A stretch of DNA of 64,000 bases from Actinokineospora auranticolor (GTDB lineage Bacteria > Actinomycetota > Actinomycetes > Mycobacteriales > Pseudonocardiaceae), in the NCBI RefSeq assembly GCF_002934265.1, contig NZ_PTIX01000009.1, positions 124,001 to 188,000 of the forward strand, given 5' to 3'. Below the pieces are notes generated by a model. It was not told the origin of the DNA. It saw nothing but the letters and a program-made list of their open reading frames with translations, and made no database searches. Below are positions 36,110 through 45,728 of the stretch, in pieces. Made by a program: the position numbers and the translations under genes. Numbering within the stretch: the first letter of the stretch is position 1; each line of letters begins with the position of its first letter.

Positions 36110-37135
36110 CTAGAGGGTGCTGAGGGTGGCGAGCATCGGTAGGTGGGGCGTGATCCGGGTGGTGGCCACCACGCTCCGATAGGTCTTGTCCCTGCGGCCG
36201 GTGTGGAGGGTGTCGAGGCGGGTCCTGGCCTGCCGCAGGAGGGGGAACACGTCCGGGGGGATGGGGCGGTTGCCCGCCACGCGGTCCGCGGCCCACTGGG
36301 CCGTCGCGCGGAGGGCCTCGATCTGCACCACCAAGTCCGTCTGGTTGCGGACCAGGCACGCGACCTTCTCCCCCGCCGCCGGGTCGAAGACCCGGTCCTT
36401 GTGCCAGATCACCAACCCATCGCCCACGTCGTAGTAGCGGGCCGCCTTCTTCGTGTCCCGGTTGACCTCGCACAGCCGGGCCGGATCGAAGCTGCCGGTG
36501 GGCCCCAAGCCCGCCAGCCCCGCGAGGCACGACTGCACAGCGGGCAACCCCGTGTCCAGATCCGCCGCCACTCCCCCGTCCGCCGACAGCGGAGCCGCCA
36601 CCGTGTGCACCGCGGGCGGTCCGGCGACGACAACCCCACCCGCCAACCGGGGTGCCACCAGGTCACGCAGGTCCGACGCGATCCCCTCCAGCGACCGGTT
36701 CCCCTCCGCACCCCACGTGCGCGCCTCCACCAGCGCGGCCATCGCGCCCGCGAACTCCGCGACCGGCCACTGCCCCGAAGCCCGCACGGTGATCGTCACC
36801 GCCACCGCGCTCGGGTACAGCAGCACCCGCGCCGTCGCCGCGGCGGGGCCCGGTGTCGCGGGCACGTTCGCCAGCCGGAACGGCACCACCCGCTCCCACA
36901 GCGCGTCCTGCCGCACCTCCCGGACCGCCTCGGGGCGGGCCAGGTAGGCCGACCAGAAGCGGCTCCAGGTGGCCGGTTCGGTGTCCGGGTCCCAGGGCAT
37001 GATCAGGTCCGGGCGGAACGACCGGTACACCCCCGCGTGCCCCGACCGGGTCGTCAGCGCGCCGCCGCCCGCCAGGACCTCCGGGTACGGCCAGACCCGG
37101 CTGATCGTGCACAGCGCGCTGCGGATGGCGGCCAT
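36110..37135 (-). CDS. Unknown protein beside the CRISPR relic
   Basis: A 341-residue protein of no recognised family. It has no signal peptide or TM helix, an alanine-rich middle (AEFAGAMAALVEARTWGAEG) and a charged C-terminal half (CEVNRDTKKAARYYDVGDGL, VIWHKDRVFDP, QARTRLDTLHTGRRDKTYRS). ATG at 37135 is preceded by GAAGGAGCCCG. The gene ends 18 bp from the last CRISPR repeat and is divergent from an equally unknown membrane protein across a perfect 34-bp palindrome. Composition looks codon-normal. I do not assign a function. Confidence 0.72.
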   Translation of the reverse strand: MAAIRSALCTISRVWPYPEVLAGGGALTTRSGHAGVYRSFRPDLIMPWDPDTEPATWSRFWSAYLARPEAVREVRQDALWERVVPFRLANVPATPGPAAATARVLLYPSAVAVTITVRASGQWPVAEFAGAMAALVEARTWGAEGNRSLEGIASDLRDLVAPRLAGGVVVAGPPAVHTVAAPLSADGGVAADLDTGLPAVQSCLAGLAGLGPTGSFDPARLCEVNRDTKKAARYYDVGDGLVIWHKDRVFDPAAGEKVACLVRNQTDLVVQIEALRATAQWAADRVAGNRPIPPDVFPLLRQARTRLDTLHTGRRDKTYRSVVATTRITPHLPMLATLSTL

Positions 37136-37180
37136 CGGGCTCCTTCGAGGGTCGGCTACCCCACCTCATCTCCGGGAACC

Positions 37181-37214
37181 GGTGATCCGCTACACCCGCG
37201 TGTAGCGGATCACC
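37181..37214. promoter_or_regulatory. Perfect 34-bp palindrome in a divergent intergenic region
   Basis: Two 15-bp arms, GGTGATCCGCTACAC and its exact complement, separated by CCGC. It lies between two divergent unknown genes. Size and symmetry suit a TetR- or GntR-type operator acting on both promoters; no regulator gene is adjacent. Confidence 0.7.
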
Positions 37215-37227
37215 GCCGCCGGTAGAT

Positions 37228-37239
37228 GTTGTGCACAAC
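37228..37239. promoter_or_regulatory. 12-bp palindrome upstream of the membrane-protein gene
   Basis: GTTGTGCACAAC, perfect, 14 bp after the 34-bp palindrome and 14 bp before the ATG at 37254. A second regulatory site is possible, but short palindromes can be chance. Confidence 0.35.
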
Positions 37240-37253
37240 GACGACGAAAGAGG

Positions 37254-38756
37254 ATGGACGTGCGATCACTGGTCCGCGTGCTCGCCGTGGTGTGGCTGCT
37301 GCTGCTCGCCACCCCGGCCGCCGCCGAGACCCCGATCACCGCGACCGCCACCCCGGCGCAGGTGGCGCTCCCACCGGGCCGCTCGGCGACCGTCCTGCTC
37401 ACCCTCACCAACTCCGCCCAGTCCCCGACCACCGCCGCCATCCGGGTCGTGGCCTCGGAGGACACCATCACGACCACCCCGGCCGCCACGACCGTCCCCC
37501 TCGGCCCCGGCCAGTCCCGCACGGAGACGTTCAAGGTCACCAGGACCGCCGAGGGGTCCGGGCAGGACGTCGGTCTGTCCTTCGTGGTCGACTCCCCGGG
37601 CGCGTCCGCGGTGGTCGCCGCGAGCGTCAAGGCGGTCCCGAGCGCGCCACTGGCCACGGCGACCGTCGAGTCCGGACCGGACCGCGTCAACCAGAACCGG
37701 CCCGGCTCGGCCACGATCGTCATCGGCACCGACCGCGAGACGGCGGTCCGGGTCACCGCGCTGACCGCCACCCCGGCCCCGGACACCTGGCTGGAGGCGA
37801 CCTGTCCCGACGGCCGCACGGCGCAGTGGCGCGCCGGTCGGAGCGATTCCTGCGCGTTCGACCTGAAACCCCGCGCGAAGCAGGCCATCCCGGTCCGCGT
37901 GTACTCCGACGACCTCACCGCCCCCGGCACCCGCTCGGCGCTCTTCAGCATCACCGCGCAGGAGGGCGACGACGCCGCGACCGCCACCACCCTGGCACTG
38001 ACCATGCCGGTCACGCTGGAGGTCTTCGGCGAGTCCGACATCGTGCAGAGCCTCGGCGTCCCGGTGTTCCTGGTGGTCCCGGGCGTGGTCACCGTGCTGG
38101 TAGTGGGTTTCCTCCTCCGCCGCGTCCGGCCGCGCTTCCCCGCTGCCGAGTCCGAGTCCGTGGTCGCCGCGGTCACCTGGACGACCCTGCTCGGCGTCCT
38201 GGTCTCCCTGGTCATGGCGAAGCTCTTCCCGCTGCTGACCGGGTGGCTGTGGCCGGGCACCCGGCGGGACTACACGCAGCGGTACAACTTCCTCGACCTG
38301 TACCTCGTCCTCGCCTACAGCGTCGGCGTCGCCGTCGTGGTCTGGCTGCTGGTCGTCCTCGTCCACGGCGTGTGGGCCGCCACCCGCGTCCCCTCCCCCG
38401 ACGACTCCCCGCGCACCCTGCTGTGGAAGCTGGCCACCCGGGACACGCTCCTCCCGCTGGTCGAGGTCGACGGCACCCCAGCCGTCCTCATGCGACGGAC
38501 CAAGACCGGCGAAGTCATTGTGGCACCACGGATCCAAGTGGAGGCCACCGCCGATTCGGCGTTACCGCAGAAGGTCGAGGACCTGGTCCGCCGGCACGAG
38601 CCCGCCAGGCTGTGGTGGTTGCTCGACCGCGCCATCAGCAGGCAGGAGGCCGTGCTCTCCTACCACCCCGGCGACATCACCGAGGTCCGCGTGGTACCCG
38701 AGGTGACCGCCATCGGCCGCGACACCGACGTCGTGCGGATGGCGACGGAGGCCTGA
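37254..38756 (+). CDS. Unknown secreted/membrane protein with Ig-like ectodomain
   Basis: 500 residues: a signal peptide (MDVRSLVRVLAVVWLLLLAT, cleavage near PAAAE) and an extracytoplasmic beta-rich Thr/Val repeat region with Ig-like character (about 25-260). Three hydrophobic helices follow (FLVVPGVVTVLVVGFLL, VTWTTLLGVLVSLVMAKLF, VLAYSVGVAVVVWLLVVLV, about 275-375), then a ~125-residue cytoplasmic tail (LVEVDGTPAVLMRRTKTGEV). ATG at 37254 follows GAAAGAGG. It is divergent from the unknown gene at 36110-37135 and shares the palindrome. The arrangement could couple an outside signal to the tail domain; no family was recognised. Confidence 0.75.
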   Translation: MDVRSLVRVLAVVWLLLLATPAAAETPITATATPAQVALPPGRSATVLLTLTNSAQSPTTAAIRVVASEDTITTTPAATTVPLGPGQSRTETFKVTRTAEGSGQDVGLSFVVDSPGASAVVAASVKAVPSAPLATATVESGPDRVNQNRPGSATIVIGTDRETAVRVTALTATPAPDTWLEATCPDGRTAQWRAGRSDSCAFDLKPRAKQAIPVRVYSDDLTAPGTRSALFSITAQEGDDAATATTLALTMPVTLEVFGESDIVQSLGVPVFLVVPGVVTVLVVGFLLRRVRPRFPAAESESVVAAVTWTTLLGVLVSLVMAKLFPLLTGWLWPGTRRDYTQRYNFLDLYLVLAYSVGVAVVVWLLVVLVHGVWAATRVPSPDDSPRTLLWKLATRDTLLPLVEVDGTPAVLMRRTKTGEVIVAPRIQVEATADSALPQKVEDLVRRHEPARLWWLLDRAISRQEAVLSYHPGDITEVRVVPEVTAIGRDTDVVRMATEA

Positions 38757-38766
38757 AAATGTGATT

Positions 38767-38793
38767 GGCGGCCGGACCAAGCATCCGGCCGCC
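38767..38793. terminator. Bidirectional terminator between convergent genes
   Basis: Perfect 10-bp arms GGCGGCCGGA / TCCGGCCGCC with a 7-nt loop, between the Ig-like protein gene and the HNH gene. Confidence 0.75.
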
Positions 38794-38814
38794 GCCCGAC
38801 CCGAAGGCAGGTAG

Positions 38815-39642
38815 TCACCGGTAGCCTACCCCACCGGCCACGCTCGTGATCATCAGCCGGTACTCGGCCGCGGCCCACTCAGGGTCGGTCTCGCAGAGCT
38901 CGCGGTAGCGGCGGGCGCAGGCGGCGAACCGGCCACCCGGCGCGCAGTACAGGTCCAGCACGTCCGCGGCGCCCGCGTCGTGCGCCATCCACACCCCGAT
39001 CAGCAGCAGCATCCGGTCGGCGACCACCTTGGTCCTGGCCAGTTCCAGCACCTCGATGGTGGCCCGCGCGCGCCGCCGGTCGTGCTCGTCGAGACCGGGC
39101 GCGGGCTGCGGGATCGCGCCCTTCCAGGTGATCAGCCGCTCCGGGTCGGCCGCGGGGTCGGCCGGGTCCACCAGGTACGGCCGCTCGGCCGCCAACCCGG
39201 CCCGGTCGGTCGAGTCCAGCACGCGGGGCGCGGCCGTGGGGAAGTACGCGGCCTTGCGCCGGTTGCAGTTCTCGCAGCTGCCGAGCAGGTTGTCCGGGTC
39301 GTGGGCCAGCAGGTGGTAGCCGGTCGGCGCGGGGCCGCCCACGTCCACGATCTCCGGGGCGTCCGGGTCCGCCCACACCGCCACCCGCCCCTTGGGCCGG
39401 TAGTGGTCGACGGTCCAGTCCACGCCCTCCGAGCCGAGGTAGGTCTCGCAGTACGCGCACTTGCCGCGCTGGAGTTCGGCGAGCCCCGGCTTCAACCGGC
39501 TCCACGAGTTGGCGGACCGGTTGTCGTGCTTGCCCGCCGCGCGGTTGCGCTCGGCGCCCTGGTGCGCCTCGGTCCGCCACACCGGCGCGTCGGCGCCGAG
39601 CCGGGCCAGCAGCGCGGCGCGGCCCGTGAAGGTCCTGATCAC
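38815..39642 (-). CDS. HNH endonuclease, PtuB-like
   Basis: 275-residue nuclease of the CxxC-type HNH class. Metal/catalytic motifs are GKCAYCETYLG (about 59-69), WTVDHYRPKGRV (about 75-86) and LGSCENCNRRKAAYFP (about 118-133). CAYCE plus DHYRPK is the pattern of the TIGR02646/PtuB nucleases found beside AAA ATPases in Septu systems and as retron Ec78 effectors. The GTG start overlaps the ATPase stop (GTGA), so the two are made together. Expected role: DNA or RNA cleavage during phage infection, controlled by the ATPase. This is inference from family and context; an HNH gene paired with some other ATPase is the alternative. Confidence 0.8.
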   Translation of the reverse strand: MIRTFTGRAALLARLGADAPVWRTEAHQGAERNRAAGKHDNRSANSWSRLKPGLAELQRGKCAYCETYLGSEGVDWTVDHYRPKGRVAVWADPDAPEIVDVGGPAPTGYHLLAHDPDNLLGSCENCNRRKAAYFPTAAPRVLDSTDRAGLAAERPYLVDPADPAADPERLITWKGAIPQPAPGLDEHDRRRARATIEVLELARTKVVADRMLLLIGVWMAHDAGAADVLDLYCAPGGRFAACARRYRELCETDPEWAAAEYRLMITSVAGGVGYR

Positions 39643-41075
39643 CCGCGACGGCCCCCGAAGGCGTCGTCGACCAGCGCGGCCAGGTAGCGGCGGCGGGCGT
39701 CCTCGTCGCCGTCCACCGCCAGCCGGGCCAGTTCGGCCAGGTCCGCGGCGACGCCGGGCGCGCGGGTGGTGTCCAGGCCGAAGTACGAGCTGAGCAGGAC
39801 CTGCTCGGCGTTGAGCCCGTGCACCTCGGCCTCCACCTCCCGCAGTCGCGACACCCCCGCCTCGGGATCGTCGCGGGCGACGACGATGTTTCGCGCCTCG
39901 AGGGTGCCGGTGACGATCGGGCTGTGCGTGGTCAGCACGAACTGGACGTTCGGGAACATCGCCGCGACGGCGGGTACCACGACCCGCTGCCAGGACGGGT
40001 GCAGCAGCAGGTCGATCTCGTCGACGAGCACGATGCCGCCCATCGAGCCGAGCGGGACGTGGTCGGGGGCCACGGCGCACAGGTGGAACAGCAGGTCGCC
40101 GAGCCAGCCGAGGTAGGAGCGGAAACCGTCGGAGAGCGCGCGGAAGGGCACCGGCAGGTCCCGGCGCAGGAACACCGCGTCCTCGCCCTCGAACTGCTCC
40201 GCGAACCGCACGCCCTCGGGCAGCAGCCGGTGCAGGACCTCGGTGACCTCCCGCTGCCGGGCCGCGCCGACGGTCGGCAGCCAGGACCCGAACGGCACCA
40301 GCGTCACCGACTCGTCGAACAGGCTCGACACCCGCTGGAACCGCCGACGCCTGCGCCCGCGCTCGTGCGACGGGTCCGCGCGGCTGTCGTCGGAGGTGCG
40401 GCGGGTGACGCCGTAGCCCGCGATGAAGAACGCCGGGGACGCCTCGTCGAACAGGTCGTCCCAGTACGGGCCCGTGGTGTCGGCCTCCACGACTTCCAGG
40501 TCGCGGCGGCGGCGCACCCGCACGTCGCAGGCCAGCCGCTCGGGCCCGTGCAGACCGCCGAACACCAACCGGCCCTCGACCAGCGACGACGGCCGGTTCT
40601 CGCGGACCAGCCGGTACGGCACGAACCCCGAGCTGCCCAGCACCGGCCCGAGCGCCACCATCGCCGCCGCGCGCAGCACCGTCGACTTGCCGGTGCCGTT
40701 GTCGCCGAGCAGCAGGTTGACGTTGGGCAGGTTGAGGTCGGGCTCGTCGCGCTCCCCCGGGTACCGCAGCGCCAGCCGCTCCTCGCCGAAGCAGCGCAGG
40801 TCGCTGATCCGCAGCTCGGTCAGGTACAGGTACGGCAGGCCGACGGGGACGTCGGGCGGGCGGTACGGCCGATCGGTGATGGACTGGACCGGGGTCGGGT
40901 CGCTCTCGGCGTCCCGGATCCGTTGTCGCTCCAGCCGTTCGCGTTCGCGCTGCTCGCTGAGCCGCCGCTGCCTGCGCCGGTCGCGCCGGGGGCGGTAACT
41001 CGCGGCGAACCAGTAGCCACTCACCGTGGCCGTGAGGAACGCGGCGACGAACCCGAGCACCACGGTCAGGCTCAT
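39639..41075 (-). CDS. Membrane-anchored AAA ATPase, PtuA-like
   Basis: About 478 residues. It starts with one TM helix (MSLTVVLGFVAAFLTATVSG) and a very basic coiled stretch (RPRRDRRRQRRLSEQRERER). The SMC/ABC-like ATPase follows: ISDLRCFGEERLAL, Walker A LLLGDNGTGKST (about 120-131), signature-like ALSDGFRSYLGWLGDLLFHL, Walker B GIVLVDEIDLLLH (about 344-356) and VLTTHSPIVTG (about 380). This is the overcoming-lysogenisation/PtuA class. The anchor is unusual, since described PtuA proteins are soluble. ATG at 41075 is preferred; a GTG at 41084 adds three residues and sits nearer a TACACT -10 (41096-41101). It precedes and overlaps the HNH gene. Confidence 0.82.
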   Translation of the reverse strand: MSLTVVLGFVAAFLTATVSGYWFAASYRPRRDRRRQRRLSEQRERERLERQRIRDAESDPTPVQSITDRPYRPPDVPVGLPYLYLTELRISDLRCFGEERLALRYPGERDEPDLNLPNVNLLLGDNGTGKSTVLRAAAMVALGPVLGSSGFVPYRLVRENRPSSLVEGRLVFGGLHGPERLACDVRVRRRRDLEVVEADTTGPYWDDLFDEASPAFFIAGYGVTRRTSDDSRADPSHERGRRRRRFQRVSSLFDESVTLVPFGSWLPTVGAARQREVTEVLHRLLPEGVRFAEQFEGEDAVFLRRDLPVPFRALSDGFRSYLGWLGDLLFHLCAVAPDHVPLGSMGGIVLVDEIDLLLHPSWQRVVVPAVAAMFPNVQFVLTTHSPIVTGTLEARNIVVARDDPEAGVSRLREVEAEVHGLNAEQVLLSSYFGLDTTRAPGVAADLAELARLAVDGDEDARRRYLAALVDDAFGGRRG

Positions 41076-41095
41076 CGCGACCACCGCATAGGCGG

Positions 41096-41101
41096 AGTGT
41101 A
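41096..41101 (-). promoter_or_regulatory. Candidate -10 of the ATPase-HNH operon
   Basis: TACACT on the minus strand, 11 nt before the alternative GTG start and 20 nt before the ATG. Confidence 0.4.
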
Positions 41102-41208
41102 TGCCGACATCAGACCACCGAACACCAAGACGAGCCCGTCACCGCGCGATCCGGCGCGGGCCCGTCCAGGGCTCGCCGCGAGCCTCCCGGCCCGCGCGGG
41201 CGGAGCCC

Positions 41209-41550
41209 TCAGCCCTCGCGCTTGGCGCGGAGCTTGGCCAGGGCCTCGGCCAGGATCGCCTCGCCGTCGGCGTCGGAGCGGCGCTCCTTCACGTAGGCCA
41301 GGTGGGTCTTGTACGGCTCGTTGCGCGGGGCCTTCGGCGGCGCCTGCTCGTCGAGGCCCGCCGGGAGCCCGCAGCGCGGACAGTCCCAGGACTCCGGCTT
41401 CTCGGCGTCCAGGGCGAACGACGGGCGCGACTCGTGCCCGTTCGCGCACCAGTAGGACACCCGCTGCCGCGGCGCGGACTCGCCGCGCTCGGACTCACCC
41501 ATGGGACCAGCACCGACCCGGGTACCCCGGATCGCGTTACCACCGGCCAT
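41209..41550 (-). CDS. rbpA: RNA polymerase-binding protein RbpA
   Basis: Essential actinobacterial transcription factor that binds the primary sigma factor and RNA polymerase and stabilises the open complex. The 113 residues hold the core zinc-like fold (YWCANGHESRPSFALDAEKP, WDCPRCGLPAG), the basic linker (PPKAPRNEPYKTHLAYVKER) and the C-terminal sigma-interaction helix (GEAILAEALAKLRAKREG). It is followed by the accessory ATPase-HNH pair and preceded by secG, so it marks the return to core genome. ATG at 41550 was taken; an internal ATG (MGESERGESAPRQRV) is a possible alternative. Confidence 0.95.
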   Translation of the reverse strand: MAGGNAIRGTRVGAGPMGESERGESAPRQRVSYWCANGHESRPSFALDAEKPESWDCPRCGLPAGLDEQAPPKAPRNEPYKTHLAYVKERRSDADGEAILAEALAKLRAKREG

Positions 41551-41585
41551 TGATGTTCACACCCCCACCACGTGGTTCGACGCGG

Positions 41586-41605
41586 GTCCCGGCCATCCCC
41601 GGGAC
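41586..41605 (-). terminator. Hairpin downstream of secG
   Basis: GTCCCGG-ccatcc-CCGGGAC, 7-bp arms, about 50 bp after the secG stop and before rbpA. Modest stem. Confidence 0.45.
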
Positions 41606-41652
41606 GCCGCGTCCTTCGCTGTTTTGGCCATCGACCCGCCGGGCGGCGCGCA

Positions 41653-41886
41653 TCAGCCGATCTTCACCAGCAGCCCGAGGCCGATGACGCAGATGAGCCA
41701 GACGGCGCCGACGAACAGCGTGACCCGGTCGAGGTTCTTCTCGACCACGCTGGACCCGGACAGGCTCGACTGCATACCGCCGCCGAACAGCGAGGACAGG
41801 CCGCCACCACGGCCGCGGTGCAGCAGCACCAGCAGGATCAGCAGAAGGCTGGAGACGATCAGAGCGATCTGCAGGGTCAGAATCAT
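41653..41886 (-). CDS. secG: Preprotein translocase subunit SecG
   Basis: Small membrane subunit of the SecYEG channel. The 77-residue protein has two TM helices (LQIALIVSSLLLILLVLLH and VTLFVGAVWLICVIGLGLLV) joined by a Gly/Ser loop (RGRGGGLSSLFGGGMQSSL), the exact SecG layout. ATG at 41886 follows GACCACATG context without a strong Shine-Dalgarno sequence. It is placed between tpiA and rbpA, on the same strand as the glycolytic genes, as in most actinobacteria. Confidence 0.96.
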   Translation of the reverse strand: MILTLQIALIVSSLLLILLVLLHRGRGGGLSSLFGGGMQSSLSGSSVVEKNLDRVTLFVGAVWLICVIGLGLLVKIG

Positions 41887-42042
41887 GTGGTCCTCGCGGT
41901 CGGTCGGTTGAGGTCTCAGATTACCCGGTGATGTTGGCCGGTTCGACCACCGGCCCGACTTGGCGTGGCGGCCCGGTTACCAGATTTCCCCGGTCGTTCA
42001 CCGAACAGGCATCCGCACGTGCAGGTGACGGTCCGGATCGGT

Positions 42043-42101
42043 GGAAATGGGAACGCCGGGACACCCGGTCCCGGCGTTCCCACCTGCGAAAACCCATTTC
42101 C
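42043..42101 (-). terminator. Terminator hairpin downstream of tpiA, with nested alternative pairing
   Basis: Core stem GGGAACGCCGGGA (42049-42061) pairs perfectly with 42069-42081 around a 7-nt loop, about 48 bp after the tpiA stop. An outer pair GGAAATGGG (42043-42051) / CCCATTTCC (42093-42101) overlaps the first arm, so the two foldings compete. Confidence 0.78.
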
Positions 42102-42128
42102 GGCGCGCATTGCCCGCCGGACCGCGCG

Positions 42129-42913
<785 letters not shown>

Positions 42914-42917
<4 letters not shown>

Positions 42918-44116
42918 TCCGCCTCCAGCGCTGTGTCCAACACCAACACACCGGGGAGGTCCTTGCCCTCCAGGTACTCCAGCGACGCGCCGCCGCCGGT
43001 GGAGATGTGCGAGAAGCCGTCCTCGGGCAGGCCCAGCAGCCGCACCGCGGCGGCCGAGTCGCCGCCGCCGACCACGGAGAACGCCGACGAGTCGACGATC
43101 GCCTGGGCGACGCCTCGGGTCCCCTCCGCGAACGGGGCGTACTCGAACACGCCCATCGGGCCGTTCCAGAAGATCGTGCCCGCGGCCGCGATGACCTCGG
43201 CGTAGCGCTCCACGGTGATCGGGCCGACGTCCAGGCCCTTCCAGCCCTCGCGGATGTTCGCGGCGAGCACGGTGTGGGTGTTCGCGTCGGCGGCGAACGC
43301 GTCGGCGATGACCACGTCGGCGGGCAGCAGGATCTTGTCCGGGTGCTCGGCCAGCAGCCGCTTGCAGGTGTCGATCATCTCGGCCTCGAGCAGCGAGTCG
43401 CCCACGCCCAGGCCCTCGGCGGCCAGGAACGTGAAGCACATGCCGCCGCCGACCAGGATCTTGTCGACCTTGGGCAGCAGGGCCTCGATGACGGCGAGCT
43501 TGTCCGAGACCTTGGACCCGCCCAGCGCCACCACGTACGGGCGGGCCGGGTCGCCGGTCAGCCGCTTGAGCACCTCGACCTCGGCGAGCACCAGACCGCC
43601 CGCGTACGCGGGGAGCCGGGTGGCCACGTCGTAGACCGAGGCCTGCTTGCGGTGCACCACACCGAAACCGTCGGAGACGAACGCGTCGGCCATGGCCGCG
43701 AACTCGTCGGCGAGCGCGCCGCGCTCGGCGGCGTCCTTGCTGGTCTCACGGGCGTCGAAGCGCACGTTCTCCAGCAGCGCCACGCCGCCGTCGGCCAGGC
43801 CGTCCACAGTGGACTTGGCGGACGCGCCGACCACGTCGTCGGCCAGCGCGACCGGCGCGCCGAGCAGCTCGCCCAGCCGCGCGGCGACCGGGGCGAGGGA
43901 GTACTTCGGCTCGGGGGCGCCCTTGGGGCGGCCCAGGTGCGCGGCCACCACGACGCGGGCGCCCGCGGCCGCGAGCCGGGAAATCGTCGGCAGCGACGCG
44001 CGCACGCGGCCGTCGTCGGTGATCTTGTCGCCGTCGAGGGGGACGTTGAGGTCGGCGCGCACCAGCACGCGCCGACCGGCCACACCCTCGGCGAGCAGGT
44101 CGTCGAGAGTCTTCAC
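42914..44116 (-). CDS. pgk: Phosphoglycerate kinase
   Basis: Transfers phosphate from 1,3-bisphosphoglycerate to ADP. The 400 residues are full length. Signatures: [19 protein letters not shown] (about 17-35), [19 protein letters not shown] (about 60-78), [15 protein letters not shown] and the nucleotide-site [14 protein letters not shown] with GGGDSAAAV. The start GTG follows GAGGAGGAAG, 28 bp after the gap stop. It overlaps tpiA by ATGA. Co-transcribed with gap and tpiA. Confidence 0.97.
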
Positions 44117-44144
44117 TTCGCTGTGCTTCCTCCTCGGGCGGCCG

Positions 44145-45461
<1,317 letters not shown>

Positions 45462-45506
45462 CGGAGTGGAGTCCGCCAGCCCCCACGCCGGGCGGACTCC
45501 ACTCCG
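45462..45506. terminator. Perfect 16-bp hairpin downstream of whiA
   Basis: CGGAGTGGAGTCCGCC (45462-45477) is exactly complementary to 45491-45506 around a C-rich 13-nt loop. On the plus strand it is followed by TTTCCCCCC. It lies about 220 bp after whiA and before the gap promoter; it could be a terminator or part of a small RNA. Confidence 0.6.
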
Positions 45507-45519
45507 TTTCCCCCCAAGT

Positions 45520-45549
45520 GCGGGTGCCCCTCCCCCAAGTGGCACCCGC
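45520..45549. terminator. Second hairpin with C-rich loop downstream of whiA
   Basis: GCGGGTGCC / GGCACCCGC, 9-bp arms, loop CCTCCCCCAAGT. The string CCCCCAAGTG occurs at 45511-45520 and again at 45532-45541. Confidence 0.5.
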
Positions 45550-45728
45550 GCCTTCCACAGGAGAAGAGCGGGCGCCGGGGAACGAGATACCGGGTGAGAC
45601 CCAGCTCACAAGACCCCTTTGGCGGGCACGGCGCGAGACGCGTTTTCGGGGGTCTCCCGGCATCCGCGCGCACGCGGTATGGCACCCGGCCGAACACCGC
45701 GTGACCAGGCCGTTCGCGGCCGGTCGGG

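Noticed and set aside
35636-36113. Two open frames over the CRISPR array (one on each strand)
   Set aside because: They consist of translated repeats (VVPAHAGLIR-like units every ~20 residues) and have no coding signature.
36110-37135. Assigning the gene beside the CRISPR array as a cas gene
   Set aside because: No Cas1, Cas2, Cas3 or Cascade motif is visible; adjacency to the array alone is not evidence.
41551-41652. Sigma-R-type stress promoter for rbpA
   Set aside because: In streptomycetes rbpA has one. GGGGAT and GTC elements occur upstream, but the spacing does not fit the GGGAAT-N16-18-GTT pattern.
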